A DNA stretch of 11,605 nt from Haloferacaceae archaeon. Its GTDB lineage: Archaea > Halobacteriota > Halobacteria > Halobacteriales > Haloferacaceae. The stretch is taken from positions 1 through 11,605 of the forward strand of contig PWFE01000092.1 in NCBI GenBank assembly GCA_003554115.1. The letters are read 5' to 3'. Shown in pieces: positions 1 to 6,829 of this stretch. A program made the translations under genes and the position numbers. Below the pieces are notes generated by a model. It had not been told where the DNA came from and did not search any database. It saw only the letters and a list, made by a program, of their open reading frames with translations. Numbering within the stretch: the stretch's first letter is position 1; each line of letters opens with the position of its first letter.

Positions 1-5
1 AGAAT

Positions 6-25
6 CTAGTCTAGTAATTATCTAG
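6..25. repeat. CTAG-rich, AT-rich edge of the origin
   Basis: CTAG occurs three times in 20 bases (6-9, 11-14, 22-25) around the AT core TAATTAT. CTAG is usually a rare tetranucleotide in haloarchaeal DNA. The cluster lies about 40 bp from the origin recognition box on its 5' side, so it may be the right edge of the duplex unwinding element. Confidence 0.4.
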
Positions 26-65
26 TTTCGCTCTGATTCCCTCTGTTCGTCAGACGCTCGTGAGG

Positions 66-95
66 GTTCCACCCGAAACGAAGGGGTGGGGGTGT
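66..95 (+). other. Origin recognition box (ORB) with G-string
   Basis: The site reads GTTCCACCC-GAAACGAAGGGGTG and continues with a run of G ending in GTGT. It has the TTCCA and GAAAC parts and the GGGGT G-string of archaeal ORB elements, and the extended G-rich tail typical of haloarchaeal origins. Orc1/Cdc6 initiators bind such sites. The G-string points right, toward oapA. Only one full box is present. A partial GAAAC on the opposite strand near 27-31 lacks the G-string, so the inverted partner is probably off the left edge. Confidence 0.85.
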
Positions 96-202
96 TGCAA
101 TCCGCCTTTTACAATCTGATCGGTTAATCCATTCTCACCGACAACGTACTCGCCCTCGAAAGATCAATGTCTATCCATCAAACCGCCCCACCGTAGTTCT
201 GT

Positions 203-256
203 CCAACACAATACTCAAATCCAACAGAGAGTCAAAACCCAACAGACAGTCGACAT
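203..256 (+). repeat. Three tandem 18-bp imperfect repeats
   Basis: Units start at 203, 221 and 239 with CCAACA in exact 18-bp phase. Units 2 and 3 agree at 14 of 18 positions (CCAACAGAGAGTCAAAAC and CCAACAGACAGTCGACAT). Unit 1 is more divergent. They lie between the ORB and oapA. They could be iteron-like protein-binding sites of the origin, an operator for oapA, or chance drift of a small duplication. Confidence 0.55.
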
Positions 257-298
257 CATCTTACTGTCTCTCTAAGGCCGAAAAACGACCTGAACCGC

Positions 299-306
299 CA
301 ATATAT
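299..306 (+). promoter_or_regulatory. Possible promoter of the oap operon
   Basis: AATATATG resembles a haloarchaeal TATA box. It would place transcription start near 328-330 and give an untranslated leader of about 105 nt. A weaker alternative is CTTAAG near 359-364, giving a leader of about 46 nt. Neither has a clear BRE, so the choice is open. Confidence 0.3.
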
Positions 307-435
307 GGCCGATAGAACCGCTAATACGGGACCCACAGTTCTTCGTCTGACGCAGTGCTTAAGTGTACCCGGCAGCCACACTGTTGCATACGCTCCTCTA
401 CACGCGCGGATGCGGGGGGTGCGGGAGCTCACATG

Positions 436-1077
436 ATGGGTCTGCTCACAAATCTCAGAGACAGCATTTCACGGGTCACAGACCGGCTGTTTGCGTCCGA
501 CGAGCCGAAACGAATCGGCATCTACGGGCCACCGAACGCCGGGAAAACGACCCTTGCAAACCGTATCGCACGCGACTGGACTGGCGATGCCATCGGGCCT
601 GAAAGTCACGTTCCACACGAAACACGGCGGGCCCGCCGCAAGGAGGACGTCGAGATCGAACGCAACGGCAAGTCGGTCTCGATTGACATCGTCGACACAC
701 CCGGGGTCACCACCAAGGTCGACTACAAGGAGTTTCTCGACCACGACATGGAGAAAGACGACGCCATTCGTCGCTCCCGAGAAGCGACCGAGGGTGTCGC
801 CGAAGCCATGCACTGGCTTCGCGAGGATGTCGACGGCGTAATCTACGTCCTTGATTCCTCGACCGACCCGTTCACGCAGGTCAATACCATGCTCATTGGG
901 ATCATCGAGAGCCGTGAGCTGCCGGTGCTCATCTTTGCGAACAAAACCGATCTTGAGGATTCGGACGTCCAGCGTGTTGCCGATGCGTTTCCGGACCACG
1001 AAACGGTCCCACTTTCCGCACTGGAAGGCAACAACATGGACGAAGTGTACGACAAAATCGCGGAGTACTTTGGATAA
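436..1077 (+). CDS. oapA: OapA, Era-like GTP-binding protein
   Basis: A small TRAFAC-class GTPase of 213 residues, cytoplasmic, encoded beside the origin. Visible motifs are the P-loop GPPNAGKT at 31-38, the G3 motif DTPG at 87-90, the G4 motif NKTD at 169-172 and a G5-like SAL at 194-196. A basic stretch ETRRARRK falls in the switch I region, around 62-69. The KH domain of bacterial Era is absent. The start at 436 (MGLLTNLRD) fits the family. An ATG directly before it at 433 is equally readable, with GGAG at 424-427 as ribosome binding site. A longer reading from 355 adds 26 residues that do not look like the family. The stop overlaps oapB by one base. Its homologue in Hfx. volcanii is an origin-associated protein whose exact role is not settled. 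Confidence 0.92.
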   Translation: MGLLTNLRDSISRVTDRLFASDEPKRIGIYGPPNAGKTTLANRIARDWTGDAIGPESHVPHETRRARRKEDVEIERNGKSVSIDIVDTPGVTTKVDYKEFLDHDMEKDDAIRRSREATEGVAEAMHWLREDVDGVIYVLDSSTDPFTQVNTMLIGIIESRELPVLIFANKTDLEDSDVQRVADAFPDHETVPLSALEGNNMDEVYDKIAEYFG

Positions 1078-1466
1078 TGCCAGAAGCAACGCCCACCGAT
1101 TCGGACACCGGCGTCCAGATCGACCTCATCAGCGGCGCGCGCATGGATGGGCTCCGAAGTATGGAAAAGATCCGGCTCATTCTCGATGGGGTCCGAGAGG
1201 GCAACATAGTCATTCTCGAAGAGGGCCTTTCGCCCGACGAAGAATCAAAGCTCATCGAGGTGACGATGACCGAGATCAGCCCGGATGACTTTTCGGGTAT
1301 CGAAATCGAATCATATCCCCGCGCCGAGACGGCCAATCAGAGTTTCCTCGATAAACTCATGGGCCGCGAATCGACGAAAAAGCTCACCGTCATCGGGCCA
1401 GCCAACCAGATCGAAACGCTTCATAAGGACGAACAGCTGATCAGCGCGCTGGTTTCGCGGAAGTAA
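1077..1466 (+). CDS. oapB: OapB, DUF2073 family protein
   Basis: A 129-residue acidic soluble protein of the archaeal DUF2073 family, which always travels with the OapA GTPase in haloarchaea. The recognisable core runs from IDLISGARMDGL (about 15-26) through the block around MEKIRLILDGVREGNIVILEEGLSP to KLTVIGPANQIETLHK near 101-116. There is no membrane segment and no known catalytic motif. The ATG shares its A with the oapA stop (TAATG), so translation is probably coupled. oapC begins three bases after its stop. I infer that the three proteins act together, perhaps with the GTPase as switch. The biochemical function is unknown. Confidence 0.9.
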   Translation: MPEATPTDSDTGVQIDLISGARMDGLRSMEKIRLILDGVREGNIVILEEGLSPDEESKLIEVTMTEISPDDFSGIEIESYPRAETANQSFLDKLMGRESTKKLTVIGPANQIETLHKDEQLISALVSRK

Positions 1467-1469
1467 CCG

Positions 1470-2162
1470 ATGCCACACCAGTGTACCAACTGCGGCCACA
1501 CGTTCCCCGATGGCTCCAAAGAGATGCTGTCGGGCTGTCCGGACTGTGGCGGCAACAAGTTTCAGTTCAAACCTGCCGGCAGCCGCACCGACGACGCTCC
1601 GCAGTCGACATCGACACCCGATAGCTCACGTTCGAATCCGGCCACCGCCGATCCGTCGACACAGCAGCCGTCGGCTCCCGAATCATCTCAATCACCGTCT
1701 GAATCAGCGGAATCTCCACCTGAAACAGAGGGGGTTACCGATGACTCCGGCTTCGTTTCGAAAACACCGAAAAACGCGGACGAATCGCCAGCCCAGTCGT
1801 CGGCTCGCTCGGAGGTCGTCTCCTCATCAGAGTTCACTGCCGTCGGTTCGAACCCTCCGTCGGCCACAGACGATACCGAATCAACCGCAGACCAGCCCGT
1901 CGACTCGAAACCAGAGACTCCTGCCGAGTCGGCATCTTCCTCCGAAACCGACAACGCGGTCGACGAAGGCGAGTCAGATGAATCGAACCTCGATCAACTC
2001 AGAAAAGAACTCAACAATCAGTTCGAAAGCATCCGTATCGTCAGCCCCGGCCAGTATGAACTGAACCTCATGGAGTTGTACGACCGCGAAGAGTACATCA
2101 TCTCGCTGCGCGAAGACGGCCGGTACGTTATTGAAGTCCCGGATGGCTGGGGAGACTCATAA
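1470..2162 (+). CDS. oapC: OapC, zinc-ribbon protein with long disordered linker
   Basis: 230 residues in three parts. The N-terminus is a zinc ribbon with C5-x2-C8 and C23-x2-C26, as in rubredoxin-like knuckles. Residues about 36-172 are a low-complexity linker rich in Ser, Pro, Glu, Asp, Thr and Gln, almost without hydrophobic residues and surely disordered. The C-terminal 58 residues form a conserved compact domain beginning NLDQLRKELNNQFESIRI and including a YELNLMELYDREEYIISL block. The gene follows oapB by three bases and is last in the operon. Family knowledge gives it as origin-associated protein C of haloarchaea. I infer the ribbon may bind DNA, RNA or a partner. Only the two ends should be alignable between species, since linker length varies. 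Confidence 0.88.
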   Translation: MPHQCTNCGHTFPDGSKEMLSGCPDCGGNKFQFKPAGSRTDDAPQSTSTPDSSRSNPATADPSTQQPSAPESSQSPSESAESPPETEGVTDDSGFVSKTPKNADESPAQSSARSEVVSSSEFTAVGSNPPSATDDTESTADQPVDSKPETPAESASSSETDNAVDEGESDESNLDQLRKELNNQFESIRIVSPGQYELNLMELYDREEYIISLREDGRYVIEVPDGWGDS

Positions 2163-2168
2163 CTCGGC

Positions 2169-2243
2169 TGTTCGGTTCTGGTTGATACAGTTTTGTTCAG
2201 CTCAGTTCGGTTCGGTTCAAGTCAGTTTAGTTCTGCTCGCTTC
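2169..2243 (+). repeat. Degenerate pentanucleotide repeat, NGTTC
   Basis: Fifteen consecutive five-base units keep one register over 75 bp. Most units fit the consensus NGTTC; clear copies are TGTTC, GGTTC, AGTTC, then GGTTC twice side by side at 2209-2218. It starts 7 bp after the oapC stop. The rest of the gap up to lysC holds a possible promoter and a short ORF. The register is not consistent with coding by either neighbour. Confidence 0.6.
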
Positions 2244-2258
2244 GAAATTCATACTTTT
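2242..2258 (+). promoter_or_regulatory. lysC: Possible lysC promoter
   Basis: CGAAA (BRE-like) is followed by TTCATACTTTT, a weak TATA-like element. Transcription would start near 2280 and give a leader of about 195 nt before lysC. AACGTTATG near 2371 is an alternative but poorer match. Seen as a motif only. Confidence 0.25.
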
Positions 2259-2376
2259 CAGTCAATCTGGGCTGTACGTGACTATCCATCCAGCTAGTTT
2301 GAGCCCAGCCAGACAGACCAGTGGCCTTTGTGCACAAGACAACCGATTCAGGGACTCTCCAGAAGTGAACAACGTT

Positions 2377-2475
2377 ATGCAGGTCCCCATGTTAGAGCCG
2401 TCCATGTTTGCCTACGACACGGTACTCACCTGTAGTCGACCTACTGACGTTTCGGTTACCCGGAGGGGGCTCTAA
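2377..2475 (+). CDS. Possible 32-residue leader ORF before lysC
   Basis: An ATG at 2377 opens a 32-codon frame (MQVPMLEPSMFAYDTV...) whose TAA stop overlaps the lysC ATG as TAATG. The lysC ribosome binding site lies in its last codons, so coupling is possible. The peptide is not rich in Lys, Thr or Met, so a classical attenuator is unlikely. No family is recognised and the frame could be chance. Confidence 0.2.
   Translation: MQVPMLEPSMFAYDTVLTCSRPTDVSVTRRGL
2462..2466 (+). promoter_or_regulatory. lysC: Strong ribosome binding site of lysC
   Basis: GGAGG followed by GGG lies 8 nt before the ATG at 2475 and is the best Shine-Dalgarno match in the window. It fixes the lysC start and argues for a leadered transcript. 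Confidence 0.75.
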
Positions 2476-3653
2476 TGCGCGTTGTCGCCAAGTTCGGCGG
2501 AACGAGCCTCGGCAGCGGCGACCGTATCAACCGGGCTGCTGATTCGATAACCGCGGCCGTTGAGGCAGGCCACCAGATCGCCGTCGTCGCCAGTGCGATG
2601 GGCTCGACAACTGACGACCTGCTCGATGAGATCAACTTCGAGGCCTCGGATGCAGACCGTGCCGAGATCGTCTCGATGGGCGAACGAACTAGTGTTCGAA
2701 TGCTCAAAGCCGCCCTTACGGCACGCGGTGTCGACGCCCTCTTTTTAGAGCCGGGCTCCGAGCAGTGGCCGATTATCACCAACGATCTGGGCGAAGTCGA
2801 CGTCGAAGCAACCACCGAACGCGCCTCGGCACTCGCTGCGGAACTCGACGGCGTTGTCCCCGTTATTACGGGCTTTTTGGCACAGAACGCCGAGGGCGAA
2901 ATCACTACTCTCGGTCGGGGTGGCTCCGATACAACCGCCGTCATGCTTGGCAACTACATGGACGCCGACGAGGTCGTGATCGTCACTGACGTCGAAGGTG
3001 TGATGACCGGCGACCCACGCGTCGTCGAAGGCGCACGAAACGTGGGCCGGATTTCGGTCGACGAACTTCGAAATCTCTCGTTCCGCGGTGCGGAAGTCGT
3101 CGCTCCCAGCGCACTCTCATACAAGGACGAACACCTCGGCGTTCGGGTCGTCCACTACCAACACGGCGATCTCCTCACGGGCGGCACCCAAATCGAAGGC
3201 AAGTTCAAAAACCTCATCGACATGCAAGAACAGCAGTTAGCCTGTCTCACGGTCGCCGGCCGGGCAATCCGAAACAGCCCTGGCATTCTGGCAGATCTCT
3301 CACAGGGACTGCGATCCGCCGAGATCAACATCGATGCGGTCGCAAGCGGGATGGACTCGATTACGTTCTACGTCGACAAAGAACGCTCTGAAAAAGCCGA
3401 GGCCGTTCTCCACGAGGAGGTCGTCAGCGGTACCACACTCTCAAGTGTCACCGTCGAGGATGGCATCGCCGTCATCCGCGTCACAGGCGGCGAACTCCCC
3501 AACCGGCCGGGGATCATTCAGTCGATTCTCACCCCGATTTCGGATGCCGGCATCAACCTTCAGGACGTCATTACGAGCGCGACTTCGGTCGCGCTGTTCG
3601 TCGACTGGGATGACCGCGAAGAAACCCTTGAGATCGTCCAAGACCACGTCTGA
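2475..3653 (+). CDS. lysC: Aspartate kinase
   Basis: Catalyses ATP-dependent phosphorylation of L-aspartate to aspartyl phosphate, the first step toward Thr, Met, Ile and (by the DAP route) Lys. The 392 residues start with KFGGTSLG (6-13), the aspartokinase signature with K6. The kinase core continues with GFLAQNAEGEITTLGRGGSDTTA (in part, 133-155) and DVEGVMTGDPR (172-182). Two C-terminal ACT domains follow, roughly 257-325 and 332-392, each with an NSPGI or NRPGI turn, as in feedback-controlled enzymes. Length is normal for haloarchaea. The start is fixed by GGAGG eight bases upstream. It is monocistronic, with its own terminator at 3660. Which amino acid inhibits it cannot be read from the sequence. 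Its place next to oapC is the usual haloarchaeal order. Confidence 0.95.
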   Translation: MRVVAKFGGTSLGSGDRINRAADSITAAVEAGHQIAVVASAMGSTTDDLLDEINFEASDADRAEIVSMGERTSVRMLKAALTARGVDALFLEPGSEQWPIITNDLGEVDVEATTERASALAAELDGVVPVITGFLAQNAEGEITTLGRGGSDTTAVMLGNYMDADEVVIVTDVEGVMTGDPRVVEGARNVGRISVDELRNLSFRGAEVVAPSALSYKDEHLGVRVVHYQHGDLLTGGTQIEGKFKNLIDMQEQQLACLTVAGRAIRNSPGILADLSQGLRSAEINIDAVASGMDSITFYVDKERSEKAEAVLHEEVVSGTTLSSVTVEDGIAVIRVTGGELPNRPGIIQSILTPISDAGINLQDVITSATSVALFVDWDDREETLEIVQDHV

Positions 3654-3659
3654 ACCGAC

Positions 3660-3685
3660 GGTAGCGACCAACTACCTTTATATTT
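3660..3685 (+). terminator. lysC: Terminator of lysC
   Basis: GGTAG (3660-3664) and CTACC (3672-3676) form a 5-bp stem with a 7-base loop, directly followed by TTTATATTT at 3677-3685. It begins 7 bp after the stop. The T-tract also resembles a TATA box, but hairpin and position favour a 3' end. Confidence 0.5.
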
Positions 3686-3774
3686 GAACGTCTACCGCGA
3701 GCTGCTCTCAGTTAGACAGTTGGTCTGATTTATAACCACCACGTGGCTGCCGTTCGGACATGTGGGCGCGAGTA

Positions 3775-3800
3775 TAAAAGTAGGATCCAGCAACCGGATC
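3775..3800 (-). terminator. Terminator of the MscS-type gene
   Basis: On the minus strand GATCC (3800-3796) pairs with GGATC (3788-3784) over a 7-base loop. CTACTTTTAT follows. It starts 8 bp after the stop codon and mirrors the lysC terminator in this convergent gap. Confidence 0.45.
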
Positions 3801-3807
3801 GCGTCGA

Positions 3808-4713
3808 TCAGTCGTTGGTGACTGGATCGGCTGCCGTCGCGTCGACGCCGTCGACTTCGATTGCACCCGTCAGTTCGGTGTGTGGGTACGGCATGTCGAC
3901 GCCTTCGGCATCAAAGCGGTTTTTGACGGCTTCGACCCATTTCGTCTTGACACTACCAGCACTCGTTTTGTGTGGGTCGACCCAGACGCGACCGTTGAGC
4001 ACGACGGCGGAGTCAGCCAGTCCGGTAACTGGGGCGGTTGGGGCTGGCTCCTCAAGAATGCCGTCGATCTTGTTTCCTTCCTCGATGATGATTTCGCGGG
4101 CGAGATCGATGTCAGCATCGTAGTCGATACCGAAATCGAACGGCACCCGGCGCGTATCGTTGGCGGTGGGGTTCATCACAACCGCGCTCGCCAGATCGCT
4201 GTTCGGCACCGTCAGCTGTTCGTTGTTGAACGTATCGAGTTTACTGACTCGAAGGTCGATATCCCGGACGACACCAGTGTTACCGTCCCATTCGATGTAG
4301 TCGCCGACCTCGAACGGTTTGTCCTTGAGAATGAAGATGCCGGCAACGAAGTTCTCGATAATGTCACCAGCGGCGAACGCCAAGCCGAGTGCGAGCGCGC
4401 CAGTAATCGTCGCGAACGCTGAGAGAATCGCCGGAAAGCCCGCAACCGTTGCAGCGATTGCGACCGCACCGAACACTGCAATCGCGGCGGCGATACTCGA
4501 TCCGAGACTCACGACTGCCGATGAGAAGTTACGCGCATCAAGTGCACGTTTCGTCACTCGGACGAGCACCGATTTGCCTACCGTATACAGTATTACGAAC
4601 GTTACCAGAAATGAAACGACTGTAATTCCGAACGAAACCAAGACGTTTCCATACAACTCCATGAACTCGCCGAAGCTTGTGGGGAGTCCCTGTAACAACA
4701 ATGGATCTACCAT
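3808..4713 (-). CDS. Small mechanosensitive ion channel, MscS family
   Basis: A membrane channel that opens under tension and releases solutes on hypo-osmotic shock, useful to a halophile. From the ATG at 4713 it has 301 residues. Three hydrophobic segments lie at about 24-50, 65-91 and 94-128. The last is the pore helix, rich in Gly and Ala (ITGALALGLAFAAGDIIENFVAG). A beta domain follows, with FEVGDYIEWDGNTGVVRDI near 134-152 and the hallmark PNSDL at 170-174. Then comes a C-terminal alpha/beta domain. A GTG start at 4728 would add five residues. It lies only about 7 bp from the TATA box, so the ATG at 4713, about 26 bp from the TATA centre, is the better start and implies a leaderless mRNA. 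The gene stands alone. Confidence 0.92.
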   Translation of the reverse strand: MVDPLLLQGLPTSFGEFMELYGNVLVSFGITVVSFLVTFVILYTVGKSVLVRVTKRALDARNFSSAVVSLGSSIAAAIAVFGAVAIAATVAGFPAILSAFATITGALALGLAFAAGDIIENFVAGIFILKDKPFEVGDYIEWDGNTGVVRDIDLRVSKLDTFNNEQLTVPNSDLASAVVMNPTANDTRRVPFDFGIDYDADIDLAREIIIEEGNKIDGILEEPAPTAPVTGLADSAVVLNGRVWVDPHKTSAGSVKTKWVEAVKNRFDAEGVDMPYPHTELTGAIEVDGVDATAADPVTND

Positions 4714-4734
4714 ATCACGGGGAATCACTGAAAA

Positions 4735-4742
4735 AATATAAA
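4735..4742 (-). promoter_or_regulatory. TATA box of the MscS-type gene
   Basis: On the minus strand TTTATATT is centred about 26 bp before the ATG at 4713. This predicts a leaderless transcript starting at the A of that ATG and rules against the GTG at 4728. Confidence 0.65.
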
Positions 4743-4774
4743 TGTATGTTTGTCAGTCGACGTTTTTGATAATT

Positions 4775-5443
4775 CTATGATCCTGACCGAAGTCGCGTCC
4801 CGATCTGTTTCGGGAGTCCCGCCTCGTCGACGGCCGCAATCACTCGATCAATGTCATACTCGACGCGGTGTAACTCGACATCCACACCTGCCTCGTCGAG
4901 GTCGACCACCGCAAACGCCGCCGTTGGTTCACCGTCGCGTGGCTGGCCGACGCTGCCCGGATTCAGCACGACACCCGACTCAAACGCTTTTATCGCCTGT
5001 ATATGGGTATGGCCAAGGACAAGCAGGTCGACGCCCTCGCCGAGCATCGCTGGCGAGAACGACCGTGGGTAGGTGTACCGATCCGGATCGTCCGGATGGC
5101 CATGGACGATATGCACTCGGCCATCTGCAATCACCCGTTCGGTCGGTAGTGACTCAAGCCATGTGAGTTGCTCGTCGTCCAACTGTTTGCGGGCGTATTC
5201 GACGCCAGCCTTTGCCATCGGGTTGAAATACCTCCCACCGTCGACGGCGACCGCTCGGTCGTGGTTTCCCTGTACTGTCAGTGCGTCCAACTCCCGTATA
5301 CGGTCGAGACACGCGGCCGGCCATGGATTGTAGCCCACACTATCGCCCGCACAAACCACTCTGTCGACTGGTGGCATCGCCGTCTCGACGGCGTTCAGGG
5401 CGGGTAGATTCCCGTGGACATCCGAAATCACTCCCAGACGCAT
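4775..5443 (-). CDS. YfcE/MJ0936-like metallophosphoesterase
   Basis: A cytoplasmic calcineurin-like phosphoesterase of 222 residues, normal for the MJ0936/YfcE group. The metal-binding set is complete: D8 and H10 (SDVHGN), D34 (GD), N60 and H61 (GNHD), H114 (HGH) and H145/H147 (GHTH). NPGSVGQPRDG follows, as in the family. Such enzymes act on phosphodiesters or phosphomonoesters in vitro. The substrate here is unknown. It starts 39 bp after the GH68 stop on the same strand with no promoter or terminator in between, so it is likely the last gene of the fructokinase-GH68 operon. A role on a sugar phosphate is conceivable but is only inferred from position. Confidence 0.9.
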   Translation of the reverse strand: MRLGVISDVHGNLPALNAVETAMPPVDRVVCAGDSVGYNPWPAACLDRIRELDALTVQGNHDRAVAVDGGRYFNPMAKAGVEYARKQLDDEQLTWLESLPTERVIADGRVHIVHGHPDDPDRYTYPRSFSPAMLGEGVDLLVLGHTHIQAIKAFESGVVLNPGSVGQPRDGEPTAAFAVVDLDEAGVDVELHRVEYDIDRVIAAVDEAGLPKQIGTRLRSGS

Positions 5444-5482
5444 ACGTCGACAGATGCGAACAAGCCGGAAATTCGTTTGGGC

Positions 5483-6829
5483 CTACCAGACGGGGCCGTC
5501 GGTTCGCCGTGAGTCTGGCGGAGTCAGTCCCGGTTTTGAATCGAGCAGCTCCGCTGGTGGTTTCCACAGCTCATCAATCGGTGGCAGCGACCCGCTTTCG
5601 GCTGGAAGCTCCCACGGATCGAGTTGGTCGACGATCCGTGTCTGGTCGCCCTCCAGTTCCACTCGAAGCGTTGGCGTCAAGCTGCCGGCGAACGCGTGCC
5701 GCTGCTCGTCGTCGGAGAGTGCGCCGATTTCCTCAAGCGAGTCGACAGCGAGCGCCGGATAGTTCACAAATCCCTGAACGAGCAACTCCTCGCCGCACGG
5801 AACTCCGAGCCACGAGTAGGCCTGAAACGGCGCGGTCGCGGGGTTTGTAACAACGAGCCCCGAGCCGTTGAGCGGTCGGTACTCCCCGGCCAGCGAGTCG
5901 GCAACGAAGCCGTACAGTGCGTCATACCCTGCCAACCCCGGCGCGAAGGTGTCGACGTGGCTTGAGACGAACAGGTAGTACTGCCCCTCGTGGACCACGA
6001 GATGCGGGCGTTCGATCTCTTGGTTCACACAGACGCTATCGAAGATCGGCGGCCGGAACTCCCATTCGAGCGGATCACCGGTCGGCGAGACAGCAAGCCC
6101 GACACAGCCGTTGAACGCCTGCTGGTCGATCTCACCACTACAGTCGTCGGCGTCGACGGGCGTGTTCGACTCGAACAGCAGGTATCGCTCGCCCGTCTCG
6201 GGGTCTTCGAAAAACCACGGATCACGAAACGTGTAGGTCATCTCGCCGGATTGAGCCTGAGCCTGCGTTTCGTACCATTGTCCGTCGGGTTCTAACAGGA
6301 GTTCGTGGCTCCACAGTCCTTCAATTGTCAGCTGCTGGCCGCTCGAATCGAACTGGCCGCCGTGGGCGACCGCAAGCCGCTGGGTGTAGGTGAGTTCGTC
6401 GACGCGCTCGTCGCCAGCGGCCGTATAGTACAGGTACAACTCGCCGTCGTCGTACAGTGCTGAGCCGGCCCACTGACGGGTCCCTAACGCTTTTTCGCCG
6501 AACAGCGCACCACCCTCGGCCCAGTTGCGACCGTCTCTGGAGACGAAATATCGGTGTTCGGCAATGTCATGTCGGTCTCCCGGTGCGACGTCAGCCGGTG
6601 CAGTCAGCGAGATAAGCACCTGCCAGCCATCGACAGTCGCAATCTCGCCGTGTCGGTTCCGAAGCGGCCACGTATCCCAGATATGACGGTCGGGTGCCGG
6701 ATCGAACTTCTCGATTTTATCGGTTTCGATGGGTGGTGCGACCGTTTCTGCTGTCCGCACGATTAGCGCCGCATGCTCGCGTTGCCATCGACTCCATTGG
6801 CGAGCGTTGAAGCCGTCGTGGTCGTTCAT
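5483..6829 (-). CDS. GH68 levansucrase/inulosucrase/sucrase, cytoplasmic
   Basis: A five-bladed beta-propeller enzyme of glycoside hydrolase family 68, which cleaves sucrose and transfers fructose to water or to a growing fructan. The 448 residues hold the three catalytic acids: D52 in WDTWPL (nucleophile), D203 in FRDPWFF (transition-state stabiliser) and E273 in EIERPH (acid/base). The WAGSALYDDGELYLYYT block near 120-136 matches the WSGSA block of SacB. There is no signal peptide or Tat motif: the N-terminus is MNDHDGFNARQWSRW. It is therefore predicted to work inside the cell, unlike secreted bacterial levansucrases. The ATG overlaps the fructokinase stop (ATGA). The pair suggests sucrose hydrolysis followed by fructose phosphorylation. 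Hydrolysis versus polymer synthesis cannot be told from the sequence. Confidence 0.93.
   Translation of the reverse strand: MNDHDGFNARQWSRWQREHAALIVRTAETVAPPIETDKIEKFDPAPDRHIWDTWPLRNRHGEIATVDGWQVLISLTAPADVAPGDRHDIAEHRYFVSRDGRNWAEGGALFGEKALGTRQWAGSALYDDGELYLYYTAAGDERVDELTYTQRLAVAHGGQFDSSGQQLTIEGLWSHELLLEPDGQWYETQAQAQSGEMTYTFRDPWFFEDPETGERYLLFESNTPVDADDCSGEIDQQAFNGCVGLAVSPTGDPLEWEFRPPIFDSVCVNQEIERPHLVVHEGQYYLFVSSHVDTFAPGLAGYDALYGFVADSLAGEYRPLNGSGLVVTNPATAPFQAYSWLGVPCGEELLVQGFVNYPALAVDSLEEIGALSDDEQRHAFAGSLTPTLRVELEGDQTRIVDQLDPWELPAESGSLPPIDELWKPPAELLDSKPGLTPPDSRRTDGPVW

Larger units (their letters stand above)
1..435. other. Replication origin region, oapA-side part (oriC1-like)
   Basis: No gene is visible over these 435 bases on either strand. 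The stretch holds an origin recognition box at 66-95, an AT-rich CTAG cluster at 6-25, three 18-bp tandem repeats at 203-256 and a weak promoter near 299-306. In Haloferax volcanii and other haloarchaea the genes oapA, oapB and oapC lie beside the main origin, with orc1/cdc6 on the other side. The same trio follows here. I infer that the rest of the unwinding element, a second box in inverted orientation and orc1 lie just beyond the left edge. Confidence 0.75.

Noticed and set aside
26..45. Second, inverted origin recognition box
   Set aside because: The minus strand has GAAAC but no TTCCA and no G-string, so it is at most a chance match.
355..435. N-terminal extension of OapA by 26 residues from an ATG-like start at 355
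   Set aside because: The added residues are Cys/His-rich and unlike the family. The ATG at 436 (or 433) has a ribosome binding site and gives the typical MGLLTNLRD start.
469..1089. Long open frame on the minus strand across oapA
   Set aside because: It is an antisense shadow of a gene with clear GTPase motifs. The composition is not haloarchaeal-like and there is no promoter.
2430..2445. TrmB-type site upstream of lysC (TACTCACCTGTAGTCG)
   Set aside because: The second half is AGTC, not AGTA, and the spacing is short by one.
4714..4728. GTG at 4728 as start of the MscS-type gene
   Set aside because: It is about 10 bp from the centre of the TATA box, so it would lie upstream of the predicted transcription start.
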